The notes: generated by a model from the letters alone, not told the origin. Shown: positions 17,547-25,980, numbered from the stretch's first letter. The stretch is 64,000 nt of DNA from UMGS363 sp051881815 (GCA_051881815.1 JBJEQP010000057.1:62001-126000); one strand, 5' to 3'. Translations and numbers: made by a program.

Positions 17547-17551
17547 TATTC

Positions 17552-18820
17552 TTATTTCGAGCTGAAGCCTATTCCGAGAATTTCGATATTCTTCTGAAGC
17601 GAATCCTCGGCAGGGCGTATCTCGATCTCCATATTTTTTGTTTCCTGCCATTTTATTATCTTGAATGCGTAAGGGTCGCCCCAGCCGTCCTTCTGATTTG
17701 TGTCAACGGTCTTTGCTCTTTCACCGTTGATGTAGACTTCAAACTTGCCCATTGAATCATTGTTGTTGCGCCTGCATATAATGAATAGTCCGTTAGCGTC
17801 AACAGTGAATTTCATCGGTTCATTCGTTTCCTTATCAAAAGCCCAGCCCTTTGTAAAGCCGTCCGCCGAGGATGAGCTTGTGAAGCTGCCGAGAGAATCC
17901 ATTGTAAATCGGCTGTCCGAGCCGTCGTAATCAGCTTCTATGATAACGGCATTTTCATACGGTGCGCCGAATATACTTTCCGAAGGAAGGACATATTCCT
18001 CCGACTGCGTTTTCAGCGACTCGTCAAGAGCATTTGCAATAAGCTTGCAGAAAAGCTCGTGTCCGTTCGGGTTCGGGTGAGAGGAATCGTTGTAGAGATC
18101 CTCCCAGTTTATCGTGCCGCTGTCGAGAGCTTCGGTGAGAGCGTCAGCCGTGCTTATCATCGGGAGAGAATAGAAATTGCCTATGCTTTTCATATACTCC
18201 TGTGCGGAGTGACCCTCTTTTGTGCGGTTGAGGATAAGCACAACGGCAGGTTCGTTCTCCTGTTCGAGCGCAGTTCTGACAAGGGAATCGTAGCTTTCCT
18301 TATAGTCGCTCTCCATTCCGTCATTAACGGCATATTCGACAAAGATTATATCGGCATTATTGTCGAGGATATCCCTTTTAAGGCGCAGATTGCCGAGGAT
18401 AGACGGCGTTCCGCTTATGCCCTTGTTTACATAATTGACAGTTCCGTTCGGATATCTTTCTTTAAGCAGTTCGGTCAGCTTGCTTGCGAAGCATTCATTC
18501 GGCTGAACGGTATAACCGTAGGTTATCGAGCCGCCGATAAAGCCGAGCGTGATCTCTCCGCCGTTTTCGAGAGTTTGAAGCTTTTCGTTTAGTCTGCTTG
18601 TATTTCCGACCGAAACAAGCGAGGTTTCGAGCATTCTTTTTTCCGTTTCGGAAAGGCTTGCATCTTCCTTTATCGCAGGATAGGACAATGTAACAGCCGC
18701 TGTTGTTTCGCTGACCTTTTCCGTATCATCTGCGGCTGCTGTACTGTCTGCACAGCCCGAAAACAGTGAGATGCAGAGTGCCGAAGCGGCTAAAAAGCTT
18801 GTTAATTTAAGTTTTTTCAT
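17552..18820 (-). CDS. SGNH/GDSL-family hydrolase lipoprotein
   Basis: Predicted surface esterase, probably acting on acyl or acetyl groups of polysaccharide. The start is the ATG at 18818-18820, eight bases after GGGAG. An upstream in-frame TTG would overlap the ribosome site. The lipobox is FSGC near residue 23. Block I is GFIGGSITYGY (catalytic Ser), block III holds VEYAVND, and the Ser-His partner block is DSSHPNPNGHE. Beyond residue about 270 lies a separate beta-rich domain (EADYDGSDSRFTMDSLGSF), likely carbohydrate-binding. It starts 2 bases after the phosphodiesterase stop and precedes the MBL remnant. Confidence 0.88.
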   Translation of the reverse strand: MKKLKLTSFLAASALCISLFSGCADSTAAADDTEKVSETTAAVTLSYPAIKEDASLSETEKRMLETSLVSVGNTSRLNEKLQTLENGGEITLGFIGGSITYGYTVQPNECFASKLTELLKERYPNGTVNYVNKGISGTPSILGNLRLKRDILDNNADIIFVEYAVNDGMESDYKESYDSLVRTALEQENEPAVVLILNRTKEGHSAQEYMKSIGNFYSLPMISTADALTEALDSGTINWEDLYNDSSHPNPNGHELFCKLIANALDESLKTQSEEYVLPSESIFGAPYENAVIIEADYDGSDSRFTMDSLGSFTSSSSADGFTKGWAFDKETNEPMKFTVDANGLFIICRRNNNDSMGKFEVYINGERAKTVDTNQKDGWGDPYAFKIIKWQETKNMEIEIRPAEDSLQKNIEILGIGFSSK

Positions 18821-18822
18821 GG

Positions 18823-19320
18823 TCATTTCTCCCAAGAATATTTCAGGTCGGCGATCGCAGTAAAGATACCGCTTTCCGTAATGTCGATAAAGCCGTAGGA
18901 AGGATTCTTTCCGTCACGGGGCATTGCGCAGCTTCCGGGGTTCATATAATATATGCCGTTTTCATAATGCAGAAAGCGTTCATGCGTATGTCCGAAGAGG
19001 ACTATATTGCAGTTGTTCTTTTTTGCGGCTGCGGTTATATGTTCAAGGCTGCCTTTTACGCCGTAGGAATGACCGTGCGCAGCAAATATCCTTGCGCCGT
19101 CCGTGTCTATTACCATAGAGAGCGGAAGTCTGCTGCAATAGTCGCAGTTTCCCGAAACTCTCCTGAGGTCGAGATGCGGATATTCCGCCATTATAAGGTC
19201 GGTTTCTTTTTCACCGTCGCCGAGATGGATGAACATCTGCGATCTTCCGAGATTATTGTCGACGATATCGCTTACTGCGCCCGATTTCCCATGTGAATCG
19301 GACATTACAACTATCCTCAC
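18823..19320 (-). CDS. YfcE/MJ0936-type metallophosphoesterase
   Basis: A small 165-residue calcineurin-like phosphodiesterase acting on phosphodiester substrates that cannot be named from sequence. Metal-binding motifs in order: SDSHG (residues 8-12), HLGDG, SGNCD, AAHGHSYG and FGHTHE. The GTG at 19318-19320 is chosen because it follows AAAGGAGAGAAAATT and puts MRIVVMSDSHG at the normal family start; a longer upstream frame has no ribosome site. It heads the operon with the SGNH and GH3 lipoproteins. Confidence 0.9.
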   Translation of the reverse strand: MRIVVMSDSHGKSGAVSDIVDNNLGRSQMFIHLGDGEKETDLIMAEYPHLDLRRVSGNCDYCSRLPLSMVIDTDGARIFAAHGHSYGVKGSLEHITAAAKKNNCNIVLFGHTHERFLHYENGIYYMNPGSCAMPRDGKNPSYGFIDITESGIFTAIADLKYSWEK

Positions 19321-19491
19321 AATTTTCTCTCCTTTGCATAACATATATAATAAAGCCGAAGTTCTAATGCCGAGATTCGGCTGCCGAAGTTCGGTAACTA
19401 TTCTATAAGAATAGATTATAACATAAAATATAAAGAAAATAAAGAGCAATCCGTAAATTTATTCTATTCATTTTTTCGGGGGGAAATTTTT

Positions 19492-19737
19492 ATGAACGAA
19501 TTTAACATGAAAAATATGAACGAGCTTCTTGATATTGTGAGCAAAAAGCTTGGCGTTCCGAAGGATCAGCTGAAAAACGAGCTTGAATCGGGAAAATTCG
19601 ATTCTGCAATGAAAAAAATGAAGCCTGCCGATGAAGCTATGTTCAACCGCATTGTAAGCGATCCTGCCGCACTTGAAAAATTCATGAGCACTCCGCAGGC
19701 AAAGGCACTTTACAACAAGCTTACGAACGGAAAATAA
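19492..19737 (+). CDS. Small unknown protein, 81 residues (first of bofA cluster)
   Basis: Begins with a strong GGGGGGAAATTTTT ribosome site. It is predicted helical and charged, without membrane segments. The ELLDIVSKKLGVPKDQLKNELESGKF segment looks like a small helical domain seen in other short clostridial proteins. It lies 36 bases before the next gene in a five-gene cluster ending in bofA. Family not recognised. Confidence 0.75.
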   Translation: MNEFNMKNMNELLDIVSKKLGVPKDQLKNELESGKFDSAMKKMKPADEAMFNRIVSDPAALEKFMSTPQAKALYNKLTNGK

Positions 19738-19773
19738 AAGGAGATCGGTACCGGCAGACAGGAGGTGCTTGCG

Positions 19774-20115
19774 TTGGACGATATGGCCGAAAAGATACAG
19801 TCTTTACTCTCCGATGAGGAGAGTATGCAGCAGATCCGTGAGCTTGCGGCGATGTTCGGCGGAAACTCCGATCCGTCCCCGCAGGCCGAAAGTCAGCCGA
19901 AGAACGACGGGGAGCTTCCCATAAACCCTGCGGCATTGATGAGCCTTATGTCGGGACTTTCCAAAAACGATAAAAACTGCGATCTGCTCATTGCGCTGAA
20001 GCCGCTGCTTTCAAAGGACAAACAGCCGAGAGTTGATAAGGCTGTCAAGCTGCTTCGGCTTCTTAACATTTATTCCGAGCTGAAAGAGAGCGGTGCGCTC
20101 GGCAGTATATTTTAA
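19774..20115 (+). CDS. Small conserved-type unknown protein, about 113 residues
   Basis: A TTG start at 19774 is preferred because AGGAGGT lies 6-7 bases upstream; a GTG at 19765 would overlap it. An N-terminal EKIQSLLSDEESMQQIRELAAMF helix is followed by a Pro/Gln-rich linker. The C-terminal block LLIALKPLLSKDKQPRVDKAVKLLRLL resembles a pattern I recall in clostridial proteins of unknown role. No signal peptide. Second gene of the bofA cluster. Confidence 0.7.
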   Translation: MDDMAEKIQSLLSDEESMQQIRELAAMFGGNSDPSPQAESQPKNDGELPINPAALMSLMSGLSKNDKNCDLLIALKPLLSKDKQPRVDKAVKLLRLLNIYSELKESGALGSIF

Positions 20116-20132
20116 AACGGAGCATAAATTCT

Positions 20133-20606
20133 ATGGAGATCATCAATAAAAGCATCACAATGGCAGAAAAACGAGTCGGGGAGATGAACAAGTTGACGCA
20201 GGGACTTCTTGAACAAAGCAACCGCTACATTCAGCAGAGAGCAAATATGCAGAACGGGCAGGAACGATCTGCTTCACAGAATACGCAGTTTCAGTCTTCG
20301 CCCCGACAGAATATGAATCCCAATATGCAGCAGCAGAATATGCCTTCTCGAAATATGCAGAACGGTGCGCAGAAGCCCCGATTTGAAACGGTAGAGAACA
20401 GCCGTCAGAGAAAGCCGCAGCAGTTTTCACCTCCGCCAAGACCCGAGCCGCCGAAGCAGGAACCTCCCAAGCCGCAGCCGCCGAATGAGCTCCTGCCGAT
20501 GCCGTTCAGCTCGGATACGATGCTCATTGCTGCACTTGCGGCGCTGCTTATAAAGGAAAATGCCGACATAAAGCTGATACTTGCTCTGCTTTATATAATG
20601 ATGTAA
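20133..20606 (+). CDS. Low-complexity Gln/Asn/Met- and Pro-rich protein with hydrophobic tail, 157 residues
   Basis: The N-terminal helix (residues 1-35) is followed by a long disordered region rich in Gln, Asn and Met (NMNPNMQQQNMPSRNMQ) and then Pro-rich repeats (PPPRPEPPKQEPPKPQPP). The C-terminal 30 residues are hydrophobic (TMLIAALAALLIKENADIKL), probably a membrane hairpin. Such composition recalls spore-coat or envelope proteins, but no function can be named. It lies in the cluster leading to bofA, with 17-base spacing from the previous gene. Confidence 0.7.
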   Translation: MEIINKSITMAEKRVGEMNKLTQGLLEQSNRYIQQRANMQNGQERSASQNTQFQSSPRQNMNPNMQQQNMPSRNMQNGAQKPRFETVENSRQRKPQQFSPPPRPEPPKQEPPKPQPPNELLPMPFSSDTMLIAALAALLIKENADIKLILALLYIMM

Positions 20607-20619
20607 GGAACGTGATATA

Positions 20620-20880
20620 ATGTCAAAATTCAAAGATCTTTTCAGCAAGCTTTCCAATATTCTCACGGGCAGGCAGCCCGAACCGGATGAAACCGAAGAG
20701 CTTAAAAACGACATTGATAATGTTATCAGCGAGCTTTCGCACTGCAGGCGCAGGTTTGAGCTTGTCACCGACAGCGATCTTATCGACGCTGCAATATATG
20801 AGGAGCTTTCTCTGCGCTCACGGTATGCGTATCTTGTGAAGCAGGCAAGGGCGCAGACGGAAGATCACCGCAGACAGTAA
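20620..20880 (+). CDS. YaaL-like DUF2508 protein
   Basis: An 86-residue helical protein. The central ELKNDIDNVISELSHCRRRFELVTDSDLIDAAIYEELSLRSRY pattern and C-terminal YLVKQAR agree with DUF2508 (YaaL), which in Bacillus sits directly before bofA. Here too bofA follows, after 23 bases. The ribosome site is AAGGAACGTGATATA. Function in the family is unknown. Confidence 0.72.
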   Translation: MSKFKDLFSKLSNILTGRQPEPDETEELKNDIDNVISELSHCRRRFELVTDSDLIDAAIYEELSLRSRYAYLVKQARAQTEDHRRQ

Positions 20881-20903
20881 ATTCAAAAAAGGACGGTGCT
20901 GAA

Positions 20904-21179
20904 ATGAATACTTCGGAAGCAGGGGAGATCATTTTTTACATAGCGGTCGCTGTATCCGCAATAGTGATGATCGTACACTATCTCAAAAGCGGAAAACCTG
21001 CGAAAACGGCATTCTTCGGAATGGGTTCGGGAGCGTTATTCCTTACTCTGCTGCATTTTTTCGGCGAATATGTCGGCTTTTCGGTGCCGCTGAATTTCTT
21101 CACGGCGGTTTTGTCGCTTATCCTCGGCATCCCGGGAGTTATTATTCTGGCTTTGATGGGATATTTCGGACTTATATAA
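20904..21179 (+). CDS. bofA: BofA-family inner-membrane protein (pro-sigma-K processing inhibitor type)
   Basis: A 91-residue membrane protein with hydrophobic segments at about 9-24, 37-52 and 60-90. The C-terminal signature VPLNFFTAVLSLILGIPGVIILALM matches the BofA consensus with its LGIPG turn. In Bacillus, BofA holds the SpoIVFB protease inactive until the sigma-K checkpoint. The preceding yaaL-like gene supports the assignment. Its presence hints at sporulation capacity, although many asporogenous relatives keep bofA. A terminator follows immediately. Confidence 0.82.
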   Translation: MNTSEAGEIIFYIAVAVSAIVMIVHYLKSGKPAKTAFFGMGSGALFLTLLHFFGEYVGFSVPLNFFTAVLSLILGIPGVIILALMGYFGLI

Positions 21180-21189
21180 ATTTATGCAA

Positions 21190-21238
21190 AAAAGTGCAGT
21201 CACGAAAAGATCATAGTTTCGTGACTGCACTCTTTTAT
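21190..21238. terminator. Bidirectional terminator between bofA and thiT
   Basis: 15 bp perfect stem AGTGCAGTCACGAAA (21193-21207) with its complement (21217-21231), loop of 9 bases, followed by TCTTTTATTCTTTT on the plus strand and preceded by AAAAAA for the minus-strand thiT transcript. Confidence 0.88.
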
Positions 21239-21255
21239 TCTTTTATATGCAATAA

Positions 21256-21843
21256 TTACGCACTAATTTTTCTGCGTTTGAGGTTAGGCGACTTAAAGTC
21301 AAGTATCGCTGCAAGAGCTGCTGTTCCGATGACGGTGACGATGCATTCCGCAAGCATATATGAACCGTTATATGTAAGCGAATATACCCAGACATTCTGC
21401 CAGCCGCCTGCATAGTCGCCCCAGATCGTAACGCCCGAGATAAAGTGGCAGGCAAAGCGTATTGCAGAACCGACTGCTGCGCCGAGTCCGATAGCGATCG
21501 GTGCTTTGAGCTTTGAGCTTGAGAAAATTGCACCGCCAAGGCCGAGTGCTGTGAATGCAAGGAAATAATCCATAAGCATAAGGATAAGGTAAGCCACGAT
21601 TCCGCTTACATAGGCAAAGTTTCCGAGACCCTGGAGAAGCATCTGGAGAAGTCCGTAAACGAAGCCTGTTCCAAGACCCCATTTATAGCCGTGACGGTAG
21701 CCGATTATAACGATAGGTACCTGGCTGAAAGCTGTTATTGAGCCGCCCATGGGGAGTTTGAGTACTGTCACATAGGACAGTGCTGTTGCGAGTGCGAGCA
21801 TTACCGCACATTCGGCAAGCTTCTGTGTTTTTTTGATTTCCAT
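21256..21843 (-). CDS. thiT: Thiamine-specific ECF transporter S component ThiT
   Basis: Membrane substrate-binding subunit that captures thiamine and works with a shared ECF energizing module (not in this window). It is 195 residues with about six transmembrane segments. Family features include the N-terminal AECAVMLALATALSYV helix with the PMGGSIT segment, GYRHGYKWGLGTGFVYGLLQ and the late aromatic stretch SGVTIWGDYA, all typical of the YuaJ/ThiT group. A TPP riboswitch and terminator hairpins precede it, which independently supports the thiamine specificity. Confidence 0.94.
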   Translation of the reverse strand: MEIKKTQKLAECAVMLALATALSYVTVLKLPMGGSITAFSQVPIVIIGYRHGYKWGLGTGFVYGLLQMLLQGLGNFAYVSGIVAYLILMLMDYFLAFTALGLGGAIFSSSKLKAPIAIGLGAAVGSAIRFACHFISGVTIWGDYAGGWQNVWVYSLTYNGSYMLAECIVTVIGTAALAAILDFKSPNLKRRKISA

Positions 21844-21883
21844 TTTTTCTTTTTCCTTTCCGTTTTTGATTTTTTTAAAAAAT

Positions 21884-21919
21884 AAAAAACGTCCGAAATT
21901 CGGAAAATCGATTCGGACG
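21884..21919 (-). terminator. Hairpin with T-run just upstream of thiT
   Basis: Stem CGTCCGAA (21890-21897) with TTCGGACG (21912-21919), followed on the minus strand by TTTTTTATTTTTT. It lies between the TPP aptamer and the thiT ribosome site and could be a second terminator of the leader. Confidence 0.65.
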
Positions 21920-21949
21920 CAGCTATTCTGTAAATATAGTTTAAGTCAT

Positions 21950-21982
21950 AAAAAAGGTTCTTCCATATACTGAAAGAACCTT
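21950..21982 (-). terminator. Expression-platform terminator of the TPP riboswitch
   Basis: AAGGTTCTT and AAGAACCTT arms (21974-21982 and 21954-21962) with a run of T on the minus strand (21950-21955), 36 bases downstream of the aptamer. This is the likely ligand-controlled stop; the 21884 hairpin forms a tandem arrangement with it. Confidence 0.72.
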
Positions 21983-22018
21983 GATACGCAAAACGGCGCA
22001 ATTATAGACTAAACATAA

Positions 22019-22112
22019 AATTCCTACGTCGGCATTATCCGAATCAGGTTCACGGGTCGAGGTCGAACCTCCTCTCAGCAGCCGCATTTTCACGGTCTTA
22101 CGCTCCCCGATA
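22019..22112 (-). ncRNA. TPP riboswitch (THI element)
   Basis: Read on the minus strand the aptamer has GGGGAGCGT at its 5' side, CTGAGAGGAGG, GACCCGTGAACCTGAT, CGGATAATGCCGACG and TAGGAA, which are the conserved THI-box segments in order. It lies about 175 bases before thiT, followed by two terminator hairpins. Thiamine pyrophosphate should switch thiT transcription off. Confidence 0.95.
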
Positions 22113-22186
22113 TTCAATTTTTTATTTTTTAAACTGTTGTTATTATAGCATTGATTTTTGGGGTTGTCAAGCTTTTTACCGAATCA

Positions 22187-22810
22187 TCAGCTCAATTTTT
22201 CAAAATCGCTTGCTCCGTGCTTGCAGATCGGACATACGAAATCCTCGGGCAGTTCTTCGCCCTCGTAGATATATCCGCAGACCTTGCAGACCCAGCCTGT
22301 TTTCTTCTCGGCTTTTGCGGCAGGCTTCGGCTTGACATTCTGCTGATAATACTCGTAGGTCATGGACGGCTTATCCGAGAGAACTTCTCCGTCGGTCATC
22401 TCTGCGATGAACATTGTATGAGTTCCGAGGTCAATCTCGTTTACCACCTTGCCCGACATGAAAGCGTTCGTGCCGCTCTTAATATAGAGAACTCCGTTAT
22501 CCGCATAACAAGGTGTGAATTTATAGGAATCTGAAGTACCGAACTTCTGCGAATCTCTTCCGCTCTGGAAGCCGAAATGCTTGAAAAGCGAAAAATCAGC
22601 CGAGGTGTCAATAACGGAAACGTTGAATTTTCCCGTTGCTTTTATCATATCGTGGGTGAAGTTTGCTTTGTTGACGGTGACGGATATCTGCATGGGGCTG
22701 CTTGTCTGCTGTGCAAGAGTGTTGATTATACAGCCGTTGTCCTTGTCGCCCTGTGAAGCTGTGAGGACGTAAAGTCCGTAGGAAATTTTATATACCGATT
22801 TTGTGTTCAT
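22187..22810 (-). CDS. High-molecular-weight rubredoxin: flavin reductase domain fused to rubredoxin
   Basis: A 207-residue electron carrier. Residues 1-150 form an FMN-binding flavin-reductase-like domain (LYVLTASQGDKDNGCIINTLAQQTSSP near the start). After a Lys/Pro linker, residues about 170-207 form a rubredoxin with CKVCGYIYEGEELPEDFVCPICK, whose four Cys bind one iron. Relatives pass electrons from NAD(P)H to flavodiiron oxygen or nitric oxide reductases in anaerobes. The start is clear (GGGAGGTAAAAGATC ATG). It is divergent from recA. Confidence 0.92.
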   Translation of the reverse strand: MNTKSVYKISYGLYVLTASQGDKDNGCIINTLAQQTSSPMQISVTVNKANFTHDMIKATGKFNVSVIDTSADFSLFKHFGFQSGRDSQKFGTSDSYKFTPCYADNGVLYIKSGTNAFMSGKVVNEIDLGTHTMFIAEMTDGEVLSDKPSMTYEYYQQNVKPKPAAKAEKKTGWVCKVCGYIYEGEELPEDFVCPICKHGASDFEKLS

Positions 22811-22963
22811 GATCTTTTACCTCCCGAAAAATTTTCTGTATATATATTTTATCATATTTTGCACATAAAAGTCAACAAAAAGTTTTGTTGTCCCTTTCCT
22901 TGAACACATCCGTTTTTTATTGCGCCATTTCAATTGCTTTTTTAGTTTTGTTATGCTATAATA

Positions 22964-22992
22964 TTGACAAAGACTGATTTTGATGCTATAAT
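22964..22992 (+). promoter_or_regulatory. recA promoter
   Basis: TTGACA (22964-22969), 17-base spacer, TATAAT (22987-22992), about 46 bases before the recA ATG. I did not find a clear Firmicute SOS box (CGAAC-N4-GTTYG) next to it. Confidence 0.85.
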
Positions 22993-23038
22993 TATAGCAC
23001 AGATGTTCGATTTTGAATTTGAAAGGCGGTTTTTTCCA

Positions 23039-24259
23039 ATGGCAGAAAAGAAAAAAGCTGATACCTCGGGCAAGGACTCGATAAATAAACCTAAAAACGC
23101 AGAAGAAAAAAAGAAGGCTCTCGAAGCCGCTATCTCTCATCTTGAAAAACAGTACGGCGCAGGTGCTGTAATGCGCCTCGGACAGTCGCCTCAGTTTGAA
23201 GTTGACTCTATTCCGACAGGTTCGCTCACGCTTGACCTTGCACTCGGCATCGGCGGCGTTCCGAAGGGAAGAATTGTTGAGATATACGGACCGGAAAGCT
23301 CGGGTAAAACTACCGTTGCTCTCCAGATCGTTGCGGAGTCGCAGAAGCAGGGCGGAACGGCTGCGTTCATTGACGTTGAACACGCACTTGACCCTGTTTA
23401 TGCAAAGGCTCTCGGTGTAAACATTGACGAAATGCTCGTTTCGCAGCCGGACAGCGGTGAACAGGCTCTTGAAATTGCCGAGGCTCTTGTCCGTTCGGGA
23501 GCTATCGACTGTATCGTTATCGACTCGGTAGCGGCTATGGTCACAAAGGCTGAAATTGACGGCGATATGGGCGACAATCACGTTGGTCTGCTTGCCCGTC
23601 TTATGTCGCAGGCGATGAGAAAGCTTACAGCTGTAATTTCAAAGACAAACTGCGTTGCTATCTTTATCAATCAGGTTCGTGAAAAGATCGGCGTTGTCTA
23701 CGGCAATCCCGAAGTTACTACAGGCGGTCGTGCGCTCAAGTTCTACAGCTCTGTCCGTATTGAAGTGCGCAAGGGCGAAGCAATTAAGTCAAACGGTGAA
23801 GTGATCGGCGCAAGAACAAAGTGCAAGGTCGTAAAGAACAAGGTCGCACCTCCGTTCAAGGACTGCGAATTTGACCTTATGTTCGGCAAGGGCATTTCCC
23901 GTGTCGGTGAGATCGTCGATCTTGCGGTTGAGCTTGACATAATCAAAAAGAGCGGCGCATGGTTCGCTTACGGCGACGGAAAAATCGGTCAGGGCAGAGA
24001 TAATGCGAAGGAATATCTTCTCGGAAATCCTGCCGTTATGAAGGAGATCGAAGACAAGATCAAGGCAGAGCTTGAAAGCAGGAACAAGAAAGAGGAAGAA
24101 CAGCCGAAGACCGAAGAAAAGCCTGCCGCAGAGGAGATCGACGTTATGGCGGAAGCAGAAAAAATCAGCAAAGAAGCTGCCTCAAAGAAGAAAACCGACC
24201 CTGCCGCCGATATTTCCACCGACGACGATAATTTTGACGAATTTACACCTGTAAACTGA
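23039..24259 (+). CDS. recA: Recombinase RecA
   Basis: Forms ATP-dependent filaments on single-stranded DNA for strand exchange and LexA cleavage. It is 406 residues from the ATG at 23039, which follows GAAAGGCGG; an upstream frame extension lies within the promoter and is not used. An extended N-terminus of about 30 charged residues precedes the core. The Walker A is GPESSGKTT, the DNA-binding loops contain GDMGDNHVGLLARLMSQA and FINQVREKIGVVYGNPEVTTGG, and the C-terminus is a long Glu/Asp/Lys tail. It overlaps recX by one base (TGATG). Confidence 0.97.
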   Translation: MAEKKKADTSGKDSINKPKNAEEKKKALEAAISHLEKQYGAGAVMRLGQSPQFEVDSIPTGSLTLDLALGIGGVPKGRIVEIYGPESSGKTTVALQIVAESQKQGGTAAFIDVEHALDPVYAKALGVNIDEMLVSQPDSGEQALEIAEALVRSGAIDCIVIDSVAAMVTKAEIDGDMGDNHVGLLARLMSQAMRKLTAVISKTNCVAIFINQVREKIGVVYGNPEVTTGGRALKFYSSVRIEVRKGEAIKSNGEVIGARTKCKVVKNKVAPPFKDCEFDLMFGKGISRVGEIVDLAVELDIIKKSGAWFAYGDGKIGQGRDNAKEYLLGNPAVMKEIEDKIKAELESRNKKEEEQPKTEEKPAAEEIDVMAEAEKISKEAASKKKTDPAADISTDDDNFDEFTPVN

Positions 24260-24876
24260 TGAAAATAACAGAAATATCACCCTACAAGGGAACAACATGG
24301 CAGATAACGACCGAAAGCGGCGGAAAAATTTTCATAGGACAGAAAACTGTCGAAAAATTCAACCTTAAAAAGGGAATGGAGCTGCCCGAATCTGCCGTTG
24401 ACAGCATCCGTGAGGAAGACCTTGAACGCAAATCAAGGGAAAGGGCAATGTATTTGCTTTCGGGTCGTGACTACGGCTTTGTCGAGCTTTTTCATAAGCT
24501 TGAAAAGACCTATCCGAAGGATATGTGCCTGCGGACTTGTAAGCTTATGGCAGAAAAAGGACTTGTCGACGACAGAAAGTATGCGTTCCGTCTTGGCAAG
24601 CAGCTTTTCGAGATAAGGAAAGAGAGTGCCGTTGCTGTACGATATAAGCTCACACAAAAGGGCATACCGAAGGATATAATCAACGAAGTCATTGACGAAT
24701 ACTGTGAAGATGACGAAGCGGTGAAGAACAGACTGATCGAGCTTATAGAAAAGAAGTATAAGAAAAAGCTGACGGACGAAGACGGAGTTAGGAAAGTAAA
24801 GAATTCACTTGCACGGCTTGGGTATGGGTATTCGGATATCAACTCGGCAATTGAATATTTAATGCGTAATGCGTAA
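24259..24876 (+). CDS. recX: Regulatory protein RecX
   Basis: Modulates RecA filaments. It is 205 residues of tandem three-helix repeats; RecX features include LERKSRERAMYLLSGRDYGFVELFHKL, EKGLVDDRKYA and LIELIEKKYKKK. Its start overlaps the recA stop, so the two are translationally coupled. The last codons (LMRNA then stop) are supplied by a short ATGCGTAATGCGTAAT repeat, the same sequence that forms the end of hflX. Confidence 0.92.
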   Translation: MKITEISPYKGTTWQITTESGGKIFIGQKTVEKFNLKKGMELPESAVDSIREEDLERKSRERAMYLLSGRDYGFVELFHKLEKTYPKDMCLRTCKLMAEKGLVDDRKYAFRLGKQLFEIRKESAVAVRYKLTQKGIPKDIINEVIDEYCEDDEAVKNRLIELIEKKYKKKLTDEDGVRKVKNSLARLGYGYSDINSAIEYLMRNA

Positions 24877-24907
24877 TTTTTGTATAGCTAAATCTTGTCA
24901 TTAAATT

Positions 24908-25963
24908 GCGAAGCCAAGCAGCCGGTCGAGCTGGGCACAGCTCGTCAGGTGTCCAGAGGGCGGAAGCCCTTTGGTCGCTTCCGCAGAAGCGAAACACTCT
25001 AAACTATGGCACATAATTTGCATCAAAAGCAAAATATCTATCAAATCAAAAAGCGCAATTCACGATAAAAAGGTTAAAACAGAACGTGAGAAATCGTTTT
25101 GTAAACCAAAAATTCGTGAATTGCGCTTATTCTATTTTTCTGAAACAAACTATCCTTGAATTGTTAATACACGAACGCAGTGAGTGTATTTACGTTTCAA
25201 CGCTGTATGAACAGCTATGGGAAATGAACGTGAAAATAACGAGCGAAGCGAGTGTGTTTTCACACAACGGAACAGCTTTCGGTCATAACGGTAACACAGT
25301 ATCTATATTCTCATTAAAAAACAACCGCCTTGTTTCGTGGAGCTTCTGCAAAGGAAAAACTGTTTCATACTAAACACCATTAAAAATTTGGAAAAAATTA
25401 AGCCGACAATCTCGAATATACAGGATTTCGGCGCAGATTTTTTCCTGTATTTTATTGGTATTTAGTATCATACAGTTTTTCGGGTAAAACGGCATTATTA
25501 ATGGGCATTATTAACGGGCGGATATGGAATCCGCCCCTACGATATCCTCTTTTTCTCTGCTCGTTCTGTTTATCTTTTGTAATCTACGGCTTGTCCCATT
25601 GGTGTGAAAACACATTCGCTTTCGCTCATTGTTTTCACGTTCATATTGAATAGCTATTCATACTTCGTCTGAAAGCAAATATACTCACTGCGTTCGCATA
25701 TTTGCTTTCAGAGGATAGTTGTTCCGCATATAAAGAATAAGCGCAATTCACGATATTTTGGTTTTCAGAACGATTTCTCACGTTCTTTTTTTCCTTTATT
25801 TTCGTGAATTGCGCTTTTTGATTTGTTAGTGATTACGCTATTGCTAAAAGCTTTTCGCTAAAGTTTAGGGTGTTTCGCTCTCTGCGGAGAGCGACCAAGT
25901 GGCTTTGCCCCTTGGAACCCCACCACCTTTGAAAAGGTGGACGAAACTTTTGCTTGGCTTCGC
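24908..25963. repeat. Paired modular hairpin repeat, family M, interrupted by a family C element
   Basis: A 1,056 bp gene-free block between recX and gyrA. The left arm starts GCGAAGCCAAGCAGCCGGTC and has the GCGCAATTCACG palindrome at about 25053-25128. The right arm is inverted, with the palindrome at about 25740-25815, and ends TTTTGCTTGGCTTCGC. The two outer hairpins differ (AGCTGGGCACAGCT left, CCACCTTTGAAAAGGTGG right), so the arms are not simple copies. A 100 bp family C element sits at 25368-25467. Confidence 0.82.
25368..25467. repeat. Small inverted-repeat element, family C copy 2
   Basis: Bounded by TACTAAACACC and GGTATTTAGTA, with an internal GCCGACAATCTCGAATAT / ATATACAGGATTTCGGC region able to fold on itself. 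It is a near match of the copy beginning at 9052 and lies inside the centre of a family M pair. Confidence 0.75.
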
Positions 25964-25980
25964 AGTTTTGTTACTTTTTC

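Noticed and set aside
18059..18592. 177-codon plus-strand ORF
   Set aside because: Antisense to the SGNH hydrolase, with no family features; the high-scoring minus-strand frame holds the catalytic motifs and a lipobox.
22900..23038. Possible SOS box upstream of recA (GAACACATCCGTTT)
   Set aside because: Spacing between half-sites is six rather than four bases and the second half does not match; no LexA site can be claimed.
22817..23581. 254-codon minus-strand ORF
   Set aside because: Overlaps the recA promoter and the start of recA in antisense and has no recognisable domain.
25086..25373. 95-codon plus-strand ORF
   Set aside because: Falls entirely inside a family M repeat arm and runs through its hairpins.
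2560..25820. Repeated GCGCAATTCACG palindromes considered as a CRISPR array
   Set aside because: Copies are thousands of bases apart, are parts of longer conserved modules and have no spacer structure or cas genes nearby.
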